Part shown: piece by piece, positions 1-6,233 of the stretch | Position numbering within the stretch: the first letter of the stretch is position 1 | Layout of the letters: every line of letters starts with the position of its first letter | Assembly: GCA_013140935.1 (NCBI GenBank) | Contig: JABFSD010000607.1 | Coordinates: 1 to 10,017, forward strand | Direction of reading: 5' to 3' | Length of the DNA stretch: 10,017 nucleotides | From: Acidobacteriota bacterium | GTDB lineage: Bacteria > Acidobacteriota > Blastocatellia > RBC074 | Program-made: the position numbers and the translations under genes | Notes under the pieces: generated by a model | The model's input: only the letters and a program-made list of their open reading frames with translations | The model's database searches: none | Told to the model about the DNA's origin: nothing

Positions 1-272
1 GTGATGAACGAAAACGAAAGCCGCAGCTTGTCGTTCACGACCATTCCGCTGAAGGCTTCGGTTGAGCCTGCGCCTGACCACAAGCTGAACAACGCGAGCA
101 ACGCTGCGACGAGGCCGACAATGGCGACAGCGGAACAAACCTTGCGCGCGTTTTTGCCTGACAGCGCATCGGCCAGCATGCATACGACGCCTGCCACCGC
201 CGCGATCGTTTCGGGCAGAATCGCTTTGCTGTCGAGATTCAGTGAATTGAGTGTATTGAGATCAACTAACAT
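1..272 (-). CDS. nuoN: NADH-quinone oxidoreductase subunit N (NuoN), N-terminal 90 residues, partial
   Basis: This is the 5' end of the gene; it continues beyond base 1. The start is ATG at 270-272 and the reading gives 90 full codons with no stop. Translation begins MLVDLNTLNS and includes a hydrophobic helix with the segment LPETIAAVAGVVCMLADAL (about residues 19-37), followed by a second helix at about 46-66. A LPE-helix-LLxD beginning is usual for NuoN. NuoN is one of three Mrp-antiporter-like proton-channel subunits in the Complex I membrane arm. Its place directly after nuoM supports the call, because the order L-M-N is nearly universal. No Shine-Dalgarno sequence precedes the ATG: a GC-rich palindromic repeat ends only six bases upstream. 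The catalytic lysines and glutamate of NuoN lie outside the window, so integrity cannot be judged. Confidence 0.9.
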   Translation of the reverse strand, partial: MLVDLNTLNSLNLDSKAILPETIAAVAGVVCMLADALSGKNARKVCSAVAIVGLVAALLALFSLWSGAGSTEAFSGMVVNDKLRLSFSFI

Positions 273-278
273 TTTGAT

Positions 279-413
279 GGTGCGCCAGCGTCCCGCTGGC
301 TGTCGGTAAGCCAGCGTCTCGCTGGCTTACCGACTCGAATATCCGAGTAATGTTTTTCCAAACTGGCGAGCAAGATGCTCGCGGCCCGACTGCCTGCGAG
401 ACGCAGGCGCACC
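279..413. repeat. 135-bp palindromic repeat, full copy 1 (nuoM/nuoN junction)
   Basis: The element starts GGTGCGCC and ends GGCGCACC and contains four perfect small hairpins: 284-290/294-300, 310-316/320-326, 366-372/376-382 and 392-398/402-408, each with a 7-bp stem and a 3-base loop. The second is extended outward to a perfect 15-bp stem, 302-316 with 320-334. The copy at 5478-5612 has exactly the same length, with hairpins at the same offsets. The element fills the junction almost completely, beginning three bases after the nuoM stop and ending six bases before the nuoN start. No run of T follows the stems, so they do not look like standard intrinsic terminators. The layout of two inverted hairpin-bearing arms resembles REP doublets (REPIN/BIME); this relation is inferred. 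Confidence 0.85.
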
Positions 414-416
414 GGC

Positions 417-1976
417 TTATTTCGCCGCGCGCAGTTGCTGTGCTTTAACTTCCTTAGGATTTCTAACTTGCTGTTCGAGCTTGCTGATCGTCGCTTGCGT
501 AGCGTTCAAAAACCGCATCGGTTGCACGCCCATCACCAGCGCCAGAATCACGAGCGGCACGAGTCCGAACAGATCGCGTTTATCGAGGTCTTCAAGTTCG
601 GCGTTTTCCTTGTTCGTGATTTCGCCGAACAGCACACGCTGCAACATCCACAGCAAATAAACTGCCGAGAGGATTACGCCCAAGCCCGCCAGCACCGCGA
701 ACAGCTTCGCGTAAGGAACCGTCGCCGTGAACGTGCCGATCAAAATCAGAAACTCGCCGATGAATCCGTTCAACAGCGGCAAGCCCAAGCTGGCGAGCGA
801 GACGATGATGAAGATCGTCGAGTATTGCGGCATCGGCGTCGCCAGTCCGCCGTATTCGGCAATCAGCCGCGTGTGACGGCGTTCGTAAACGATGCCTACG
901 CAATAGAACAACGCGCCGGTCGAGATGCCGTGCGCGAGCATTTGATACAACGCGCCCTGCAAGCCGAGTTCGGTGAACGAGAAAATACCGAGTACGACAA
1001 AGCCCAAGTGGCTCACCGATGAATAAGCGACCAGCTTTTTCATATCGGGCTGAACCATCGCCACGAGCGCACCATAAATAATTCCGATGACGGCGAGCGT
1101 CATTACAATGGGAGCCGCTTCGCGTGAGATTTCAGGGAACAGCGGCAGGTTAAACCGCATCAGGCCATACGTACCCATCTTCAAAAGTACGCCCGCCAGA
1201 ATGATCGAACCGGCGGTCGGCGCTTCGACGTGCGCGTCGGGCAGCCACGTATGCAGCGGCCACAGCGGAACCTTAATCAAGAACGCCAACGCAAAAGCGA
1301 ACCACAACATGCGTTGCACGGGTACGCTCATCAGCGTGTTGCGATGCGCCGCGAAGTTATTCGTGATTTCGACGATGTCGAAAGTCGTGCCGCCGTTCAG
1401 GTAATAGACCGCAATGATGGCGACCAGCATCAGCAGTGAGCCGACAACCGTGTAAATGAAAAACTTGACCGCTGCGTAAATGCGCCGTTCCCCGCCCCAT
1501 ACGCCGATGAGGAAATACATCGGGATGAGCGTGATCTCGAAAAACAGGTAGAACAGGAACATATCCAGCGCGACGAATACGCCCAGCATCCCCGTTTCGA
1601 GAATCAGCAGAAAGATCATGTATTCGCGTACGCGCTTGCCCACATGCCAACTCGCCAGAATCGAAATCGGCATCAGGAACGTCGTCAGCAACACGAGCCA
1701 GATGCTCAAGCCGTCTACGCCGGTGTGATAGCTCACGCCAAACGAAGTGATCCACGACTGCTTGACTACCATTTGCGGGCCAGCTTGCGCGCTGTTGAAG
1801 GCCAACAAGATCGGTATCGAAGCCGCGAACGTCACCAGCGTGATAATCAACGTCAGCCAGCGGTACTCGTTATCGAGACGTTCCTGCTCGCGCTTGCCGC
1901 TCCAAAACATGCCGTGCAAGAGAAGCGCGACGGCTCCGAGCAAGGGCAAATAAGTTGTGATCGTAATCCAATTCAT
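417..1976 (-). CDS. nuoM: NADH-quinone oxidoreductase subunit M (NuoM)
   Basis: NuoM is a 519-residue polytopic inner-membrane protein, one of the three antiporter-like proton-pumping subunits of Complex I. The length is close to the usual 490-510. Key residues of the proton path are present: Glu147 in LFFEITLIPMYFLIG, Lys235 in the half-channel motif IKVPLWPLHTWLPDAHVEAP, Lys266 in GVLLKMGTYG, and Glu408 in NGFIGEFL, matching the family positions known in E. coli as E144, K234, K265 and E407. About fourteen hydrophobic segments can be counted. The C-terminal tail from about residue 495 is charged and soluble. The start ATG at 1974-1976 overlaps the stop of a three-codon reading frame (ATGA), and four bases separate it from the stop of the upstream antitoxin-like pseudogene. 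No clear Shine-Dalgarno sequence is present. It belongs to the nuo operon but is split from nuoL by 927 bp of toxin-antitoxin DNA. Confidence 0.98.
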   Translation of the reverse strand: MNWITITTYLPLLGAVALLLHGMFWSGKREQERLDNEYRWLTLIITLVTFAASIPILLAFNSAQAGPQMVVKQSWITSFGVSYHTGVDGLSIWLVLLTTFLMPISILASWHVGKRVREYMIFLLILETGMLGVFVALDMFLFYLFFEITLIPMYFLIGVWGGERRIYAAVKFFIYTVVGSLLMLVAIIAVYYLNGGTTFDIVEITNNFAAHRNTLMSVPVQRMLWFAFALAFLIKVPLWPLHTWLPDAHVEAPTAGSIILAGVLLKMGTYGLMRFNLPLFPEISREAAPIVMTLAVIGIIYGALVAMVQPDMKKLVAYSSVSHLGFVVLGIFSFTELGLQGALYQMLAHGISTGALFYCVGIVYERRHTRLIAEYGGLATPMPQYSTIFIIVSLASLGLPLLNGFIGEFLILIGTFTATVPYAKLFAVLAGLGVILSAVYLLWMLQRVLFGEITNKENAELEDLDKRDLFGLVPLVILALVMGVQPMRFLNATQATISKLEQQVRNPKEVKAQQLRAAK

Positions 1977-1980
1977 AAAG

Positions 1981-2167
1981 TCATTTTGCTTGCTCGTTGA
2001 CGAGCGCAGCCTTTTCTTTCGCTCTTGTCAGAAACGGAAACTTTTGGAGCAACTCGGCATTAACTTCTTCCAGCGTGTAAACCCCGCCCTTGCTCAATAT
2101 CTTCTAAACCTTCTTCGATAGCAGCCCATTCATCATCATCCATCGTTTGCAGGTCTGGTGTTGTCAT
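1981..2167 (-). pseudogene. antitoxin-like gene disrupted by a +1 frameshift
   Basis: The gene starts at ATG 2165-2167, preceded by AAGGA eight bases upstream. It reads MTTPDLQTMDDDEWAAIEEG, then enters a run of four C (2082-2085 on the plus strand) and stops early at 2060-2062 after 35 residues. Dropping one base of that run restores a 61-residue frame ending at TGA 1981-1983. The restored C-terminal part (residues 23-46) aligns without gaps to residues 78-101 of the intact antitoxin upstream, with 11 of 24 positions identical, including D...GRV and FPFL. It is therefore probably a second antitoxin of the same broad group, meant to bind and neutralise a toxin. No toxin gene follows: nuoM begins four bases after its stop. 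The single extra base could be a true mutation, a sequencing error in a homopolymer, or (least likely) a programmed frameshift. Confidence 0.7.
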
Positions 2168-2225
2168 CTTTGTGTTCCTTCAACAGATCAAACACATGCA
2201 AGGCTGTTACGACGAATAACGGGAG

Positions 2226-2522
2226 CTACGAACGAGGTTGCTGTTTCTGGTGCATCACATTTAGAACCGTAACCACGTTCCCTTCCACTGCAAACAACAA
2301 GCGGTACTGACCGAAAAGAAGCTGGCGCACTGCCCGCCTCTCGCCCTGAACATCGCGCGCCAACGGACAACGCAAAGGCAAGGTCTGCAAGCTGTCAACA
2401 GCGGCTTCATATTCTGCGTACCATCGAAGCCCCGATTCGACTGATGTTGTATCAGAGAGCCAATAACAAATATCAATCGCATCAACCTGAGCTACTCGGG
2501 TCACTACGAGTTGATAGTTCAT
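2226..2522 (-). CDS. RelE/ParE-superfamily toxin of a type II toxin-antitoxin system
   Basis: This 98-residue protein has the usual length of RelE/ParE toxins. It opens with a beta strand (YQLVVTRVAQVDAIDICYWL) leading into helices, and ends with the family's characteristic beta sheet RQLLFGQYRLLFAVEG followed by VVTVLNVMH (about residues 66-91). Members either cleave mRNA at the ribosome (RelE type) or poison gyrase (ParE type); the sequence alone does not settle which. Arg66, Arg74 and His91 are candidates for active or substrate-contacting residues by position. The start ATG at 2520-2522 overlaps the stop of the upstream antitoxin gene (ATGA) and lacks its own Shine-Dalgarno sequence, pointing to translational coupling. 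It sits between nuoL and nuoM, with no functional link to Complex I expected. Confidence 0.88.
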   Translation of the reverse strand: MNYQLVVTRVAQVDAIDICYWLSDTTSVESGLRWYAEYEAAVDSLQTLPLRCPLARDVQGERRAVRQLLFGQYRLLFAVEGNVVTVLNVMHQKQQPRS

Positions 2523-2845
2523 TTTCGTTCGGGCAAAGCTGCCAGAAAGGGAAAACGCTGGCGCATCTCACGGGCGAACTCGTCAAACGGCTTCACCCTA
2601 CCGGCATCCATATCGTCTAACGCAAGGCGAACGGCTTTTCTGGTTTCGGATAACTCAGAGTCTTCCGTCACCTTAACCAACGTTTTGCCGTTTTCTCTTT
2701 CCACTAAAAGCGCCTGTTGAGAGGCTTCCATCTGATCCAGAAAATCAGCCGTAGACTTCCCTGACGCTTCGATCTCTGACATCAAGGCTCGCACCACGTC
2801 AGCCATGCCTTGATCTACTTGCACTGTCACTGTTTGTGTTGCCAT
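2519..2845 (-). CDS. antitoxin partner of the RelE/ParE-type toxin
   Basis: This 108-residue acidic protein is encoded immediately upstream of the toxin and overlaps it by four bases, the classic antitoxin-toxin arrangement. I chose ATG 2843-2845 because AAGGA lies nine bases upstream and the protein then begins MATQTVTVQVDQGMADVVRA, a strand-helix beginning that could be a ribbon-helix-helix or similar DNA-binding dimerisation part. The longer frame opening at 2902 has no such site and would almost abut the nuoL stop. A middle helix-rich part (about 30-75) is followed by a C-terminal segment with GRVKPFDEF and QRFPFL, likely the toxin-binding region. Antitoxins of this kind usually repress their own operon with the toxin. 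I do not recognise a named family, so the role rests on partner, size and arrangement. Confidence 0.82.
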   Translation of the reverse strand: MATQTVTVQVDQGMADVVRALMSEIEASGKSTADFLDQMEASQQALLVERENGKTLVKVTEDSELSETRKAVRLALDDMDAGRVKPFDEFAREMRQRFPFLAALPERK

Positions 2846-2887
2846 CTTGATACTTCCTTTCAACACATTGCGGCACGAAGCGTAGTC

Positions 2888-2901
2888 TGTCCCGATGGAC
2901 A
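2888..2901. promoter_or_regulatory. small inverted repeat upstream of the antitoxin gene, possible operator
   Basis: TGTCC at 2888-2892 and GGACA at 2897-2901 form an inverted repeat with a four-base spacer, lying between the nuoL stop and the antitoxin start, about 43 bases upstream of the start. Type II antitoxins commonly bind palindromes in this position to repress their own operon. I see no convincing -35/-10 pair nearby, and a five-base arm can arise by chance, so this is only a candidate. Confidence 0.25.
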
Positions 2902-2903
2902 CG

Positions 2904-4982
2904 CTAGCGCGCCAACACAGAAATAAAATAGCCGATCACTACGACCGCGCCCGCCAGAATCACGGCGGCGTAGCTGCGCGCAAAGCCGGTTTGCGTCGTA
3001 CGCAAAATGCCTGCGAGCGCGCCGAAGCTGCCTGCCAGCGCGTTGACGTAACCGTCAATCCATTTCACGTCCACGATCTTCCACAAGACGTTGCGCGAAG
3101 TGTTTTCGATGGGATTGATAATCGCGTCTTCATAAACCTCATCCACGTACCATTTGTTTTCGAGCACGTCGGGCATGTCTTTGAGCGGATTTTTCTTAAA
3201 GATAAACCAACCGATGGCGATGCCTAAGAAACCTAAGATGACGGATACGCCCGTCAAGCCAAGCTCAAGCGAAGTGTCGTGCGTAGCCGCGCCGTGTGAA
3301 GCAGCAGCAGCCGTCGTCGCGCCTGTTGCACCGTGTGCATCAGCAGCACCATGCGCCGCCGCTGGTTGAGCGTGCGCGAGCGATGGTTCGAGAAAATGTT
3401 CAAAGTGGTTCGATCCGCCCATCGCAGCGGGAATGCCTACCCAACCGCCTGCGACGGAAAGCGCGGCGAGAATCACGAGCGGCAACACCATGCTCAACGG
3501 CGATTCGTGCGGCGTGAAATGTCCGTGATGTCCATGGCCGTGACTACCGTGATCGTCGTGACCGTGTCCATGATCGTCATGGCCGTGGCCGTGAATTTCA
3601 GGCGAGCCGTCGTAACGCTCTTCGCCCCAGAAAGTCATGACCATCATTCGCGTCATATAAATCGCAGTCATCAACGCCGTCAGCGCAGCGACAAACCACA
3701 ACAACGTACCCGTGCCAGCGGGAAAGACTTCGGTCGAATAGGTCTTCCAAAGAATTTCGTCCTTGCTGAAAAAGCCTGACAGCAGCGGGAAACCAGAGAT
3801 CGCCAGCCAGCCGATCATCATCGTCACCCACGTCACTTTCATGTACTTTTTCAGATTGCCCATGTATCGCATGTCCTGTTCGTGATGCATGCCGTGAATC
3901 ACCGAACCGGAGCCGAGGAACAAGAGGGCTTTGAAAAAAGCGTGCGTCATGACGTGAAAGATGGCTGCGCCGAAAGCGCCTACGCCGCAAGCAAGGAACA
4001 TGTAACCAAGCTGCGAGACGGTTGAATAAGCCAGCACTTTCTTGATGTCGTTTTGCGCGAGTCCAATCGAAGCCGCAAAGATCGCGGTGGCCGCGCCAAT
4101 CAAGGCGATGACCAACATTGCGGTGGGCGATTTGACGACAACGGCGCTGCAACGCGCGATGAGGTATACGCCCGCCGTAACCATCGTCGCCGCGTGGATC
4201 AAAGCCGACACAGGCGTCGGGCCAGCCATCGCGTCGGGCAGCCATACGAACAGCGGAATCTGGGCGGACTTGCCCGTCGCACCGCCGAACAGTAAAAGCG
4301 CGATCAAGGTGAAGGTGAAAGCGGCTACGGTCGTAGTCGTAGAGGCTTGCGAAAGGAAACTGGCGACATCGCCTTTGGCTACGAAACTGATCGAGCCAAA
4401 CGTAGCGAAGATCAAAAACAATCCGACTGAATAAGAAAGATCGCCTACGCGGTTGGCGATGAAGGCTTTCTTCGCCGCGTCGCCCGCTTCTTTCTTCTTA
4501 ATGTAATAACCGATGAGCAGATAAGAGCAGAGACCTACGCCTTCCCAACCGACGAAAAGCAGCAACAGATTATCGGCTAGCACCAGCGTCAGCATCATGA
4601 ACATAAACAGGTTCAGATAGGTGAAGAACCGGTAAAAGCCCGGATCGCCTTTCATATAGCCCGTCGCGTATACGTGAATCAGGAAGCCGACAAAAGTGAT
4701 GAAGAGAATGTAAATGCCTGAGAGCGGGTCTACGAGATAGCCGAAGTCGGCGCGAAATGTTCCGACGTTGAGCCAGGTGAACCAGACTTCGGTGACGCGG
4801 CGTACTCCGTCAGCGTCGGGCGTCTTGCTCAACAAGCCGCTGAACGACAACGCCGCGAGTACGAACGACACGAAGACCGACGCGGGCGCGACGATGCTCA
4901 CGAACCGTTCGCCGAGTCGTTTGCCGAGAAATCCATTTAAGATCGCGCCAACCAGCGGCGCGAGAGTAATCCATTTAAGCAT
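2904..4982 (-). CDS. nuoL: NADH-quinone oxidoreductase subunit L (NuoL)
   Basis: NuoL is the distal proton-pumping subunit of the Complex I membrane arm and carries the long lateral helix that runs along the other antiporter-like subunits. At 692 residues it is longer than the roughly 610-650 usual for the family. Conserved parts are visible: Glu147 in LLFVGWEGVGLCSYLLIGYY, Lys238 in GKSAQIPLFVWLPDAMAGPT, His263 in VSALIHAATMV, and Lys407 in SGFFSKDEIL. The C-terminal lateral helix and last membrane helix follow residue 600 (WYVDEVYEDAIINPIE onward). The extra length comes mainly from a His-rich stretch at residues 464-488 and an Ala/His-rich linker at about 535-568. The start ATG is at 4980-4982; no Shine-Dalgarno sequence is seen. 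The gene follows nuoK after a repeat-filled gap, and its stop (2904-2906) is followed by a toxin-antitoxin cassette rather than directly by nuoM. Confidence 0.98.
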   Translation of the reverse strand: MLKWITLAPLVGAILNGFLGKRLGERFVSIVAPASVFVSFVLAALSFSGLLSKTPDADGVRRVTEVWFTWLNVGTFRADFGYLVDPLSGIYILFITFVGFLIHVYATGYMKGDPGFYRFFTYLNLFMFMMLTLVLADNLLLLFVGWEGVGLCSYLLIGYYIKKKEAGDAAKKAFIANRVGDLSYSVGLFLIFATFGSISFVAKGDVASFLSQASTTTTVAAFTFTLIALLLFGGATGKSAQIPLFVWLPDAMAGPTPVSALIHAATMVTAGVYLIARCSAVVVKSPTAMLVIALIGAATAIFAASIGLAQNDIKKVLAYSTVSQLGYMFLACGVGAFGAAIFHVMTHAFFKALLFLGSGSVIHGMHHEQDMRYMGNLKKYMKVTWVTMMIGWLAISGFPLLSGFFSKDEILWKTYSTEVFPAGTGTLLWFVAALTALMTAIYMTRMMVMTFWGEERYDGSPEIHGHGHDDHGHGHDDHGSHGHGHHGHFTPHESPLSMVLPLVILAALSVAGGWVGIPAAMGGSNHFEHFLEPSLAHAQPAAAHGAADAHGATGATTAAAASHGAATHDTSLELGLTGVSVILGFLGIAIGWFIFKKNPLKDMPDVLENKWYVDEVYEDAIINPIENTSRNVLWKIVDVKWIDGYVNALAGSFGALAGILRTTQTGFARSYAAVILAGAVVVIGYFISVLAR

Positions 4983-5093
4983 AGTGATTAGTGGTTAGCT
5001 TTTAGTGGCGAGCGGCTAGGGAGAAAGTAGCTAGTTGGGAATTTCCTCAACTAGCCACTAGCCACTAGCTACCAGCCACTAAGCACTAGCAAC
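4983..5093. repeat. CACTAGC-type intergenic repeat with imperfect inverted arms (nuoK/nuoL junction)
   Basis: The right half (5051-5090) is a series of near-copies of CTAGCCA/CACTAGC; the left half (4983-5019) carries the complementary kind of unit (TAGTG, TTAGTGG, GGCTAG). The centre folds as GCTAGTTG at 5030-5037 against CAACTAGC at 5048-5055, so the whole junction can form a long imperfect hairpin. Its sequence is unrelated to the 135-bp repeats elsewhere in the window, and it fills the entire gap between the nuoK stop and the nuoL start. No coding frame or clear ribosome-binding site is visible in it. Confidence 0.7.
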
Positions 5094-5459
5094 TTAGAGT
5101 TTCAATAAATCCGCTTCGTCTACGTTCAGCGTTTCGCGGTTGCGGAACAGCGAGATGATGATTGCGAGGCCGACGGCGGCTTCAGCGGCAGCGACGGTCA
5201 TGACGATGAAGACAAAAAGCTGTCCGGTGATGTCGCCCAGAAAGCGCGAAAAGGCTACGAGCGTAAGGTTCACCGCGTTCAGCATCAGTTCGACGCACAT
5301 AAACAGTACGATGACGTTGCGTTGAACTAATACGCCTGCGACGCCGATGGTGAACAGCACGGCGCTCAACGCCAGACACCACGAGAGCTTGATGTTCAAA
5401 GGTGCGCCCGCAATCTCTGCGGTTTGTAATAAAGCTAGTCCGAAAGAAACCGGTAACAT
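5094..5459 (-). CDS. nuoK: NADH-quinone oxidoreductase subunit K (NuoK)
   Basis: NuoK is a small three-helix membrane subunit of Complex I, homologous to MrpC, taking part in proton transfer between the quinone-site module and the antiporter-like subunits. Both family glutamates are present with the correct spacing of 36: Glu57 in [14 protein letters not shown] and Glu93 in [20 protein letters not shown] (E36 and E72 in E. coli). The reading from ATG 5457-5459 gives 121 residues, about 21 more than typical, all at the N-terminus ([20 protein letters not shown]). A TTG at 5397-5399 would give a 101-residue protein of normal length but has no visible ribosome-binding site, whereas the ATG has a weak GGAG ten bases upstream. 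I therefore keep the long form, with the start uncertain. Confidence 0.95.
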   Translation of the reverse strand: MLPVSFGLALLQTAEIAGAPLNIKLSWCLALSAVLFTIGVAGVLVQRNVIVLFMCVELMLNAVNLTLVAFSRFLGDITGQLFVFIVMTVAAAEAAVGLAIIISLFRNRETLNVDEADLLKL

Positions 5460-5477
5460 AACGAAGTGTCTCCACTG

Positions 5478-5612
5478 GGTGCGCCTGCATCCCGCAGGCC
5501 GTCGGGCCGCCAGCGTCTCGCTGGCTCGTACCCGTTGAATCAGATAAGTGCATTTTCAAAGCTGGCGAGCCAGAGGCTCGCGGCCCGACTGCCAGCGGGA
5601 CGCTGGCGCACC
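5478..5612. repeat. 135-bp palindromic repeat, full copy 2 (nuoJ/nuoK junction)
   Basis: This copy begins GGTGCGCC and ends GGCGCACC, and is exactly as long as the copy at 279-413. Its hairpins are at 5483-5488/5494-5499 (one base changed, so a 6-bp stem), 5509-5515/5519-5525, 5565-5571/5575-5581 and 5591-5597/5601-5607. GTCGGGCCG (5501-5509) and CGGCCCGAC (5581-5589) form a further inverted pair, so the two halves are reverse-complement arms around a less conserved, AT-richer centre (about 5530-5560). The element starts four bases beyond the nuoJ stop and ends 18 bases before the nuoK start. Confidence 0.88.
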
Positions 5613-5616
5613 ATCC

Positions 5617-6222
5617 TTAATCCGCTTGCTCCCGATAATCGCGGGCGGCGTCGTAAGCCATTTTCGCCTCTTCGGGCGTTTCGCGTTTGGCGAGCAGCAT
5701 CGAACCCACAATCGCCATCAAGATCAACACCGAGGTCGCTTCGAACGGCAGCAGATAAGTTGTGAACATGGCCTGCGCGATGCTCTCAACCGTACCGTTC
5801 ACCTTTGACGGATCGGCAACCGTGTTGGCGCTGATCGCGGGCTTGGCGACGGCGTCAATCGCGCCGACGATGGCACCGACTTCGGCCAGCAACGCGATGA
5901 ACAAGGCGGGCGCGACGAATTTCAAATACTTGACCTTGTCGGTGATAGACTCTTCGGCGCGCACGTTGAGCAACATAATCACGAACACGAACAGCACCAT
6001 GATCGCTCCGGCGTAAACAATCACCTGAATCGCTGCGATGAAAGGCGACGCCAGGGTGAGAAAGACGCCTGCCAGCGCCATCATCACTACGATCAACGCA
6101 ATCGCGCTATAAATCGGATTGCGTTGCAGGATGACATTAAACGCCGCCACCACCGCCAACGCCGCCGTCGCGAAAAACAAAATCGCAGGAATGGATTGCG
6201 ATATTTGGGTTACTAAATCCAT
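5617..6222 (-). CDS. nuoJ: NADH-quinone oxidoreductase subunit J (NuoJ)
   Basis: NuoJ is a five-helix membrane subunit of Complex I that sits beside NuoK and NuoA and contributes to coupling between quinone reduction and proton pumping. At 201 residues it has normal length. Helices are seen at about 10-30, 37-57, 62-85, 103-123 and 153-176. The family signature is clear: NPIYSAIALIVVMMALAG (about 35-52) and the third helix AIQVIVYAGAIMVLFVFVIM (about 64-83) with the conserved Tyr-Ala-Gly (70-72), where the mechanistically important helix bulge lies. The C-terminus (about 177-201) is soluble and charged. The start ATG is at 6220-6222 with no Shine-Dalgarno sequence. In most nuo operons nuoI would precede it directly; here nuoH does. 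Confidence 0.97.
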   Translation of the reverse strand: MDLVTQISQSIPAILFFATAALAVVAAFNVILQRNPIYSAIALIVVMMALAGVFLTLASPFIAAIQVIVYAGAIMVLFVFVIMLLNVRAEESITDKVKYLKFVAPALFIALLAEVGAIVGAIDAVAKPAISANTVADPSKVNGTVESIAQAMFTTYLLPFEATSVLILMAIVGSMLLAKRETPEEAKMAYDAARDYREQAD

Positions 6223-6233
6223 AACGTTACAAA

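Noticed and set aside
279..413. CRISPR-like or terminator interpretation of the repeated hairpins
   Set aside because: There is no regular repeat-spacer pattern, and no T-run follows the stems in either direction; neighbouring genes continue in the same operon.
375..1022. Long plus-strand open frame of 215 codons opposite nuoM
   Set aside because: It is antisense to a firmly identified gene, rich in Arg, Gln and His as expected from the complement of GC-rich coding sequence, and matches no family I know.
2846..2902. Longer antitoxin start at 2902
   Set aside because: It would add 19 residues of atypical sequence and has no ribosome-binding site, while ATG at 2845 has AAGGA at proper distance.
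3598..4245. Minus-strand open frame of 215 codons in another frame within nuoL
   Set aside because: It lies wholly inside conserved NuoL coding sequence and its composition is that of a frame shadow.
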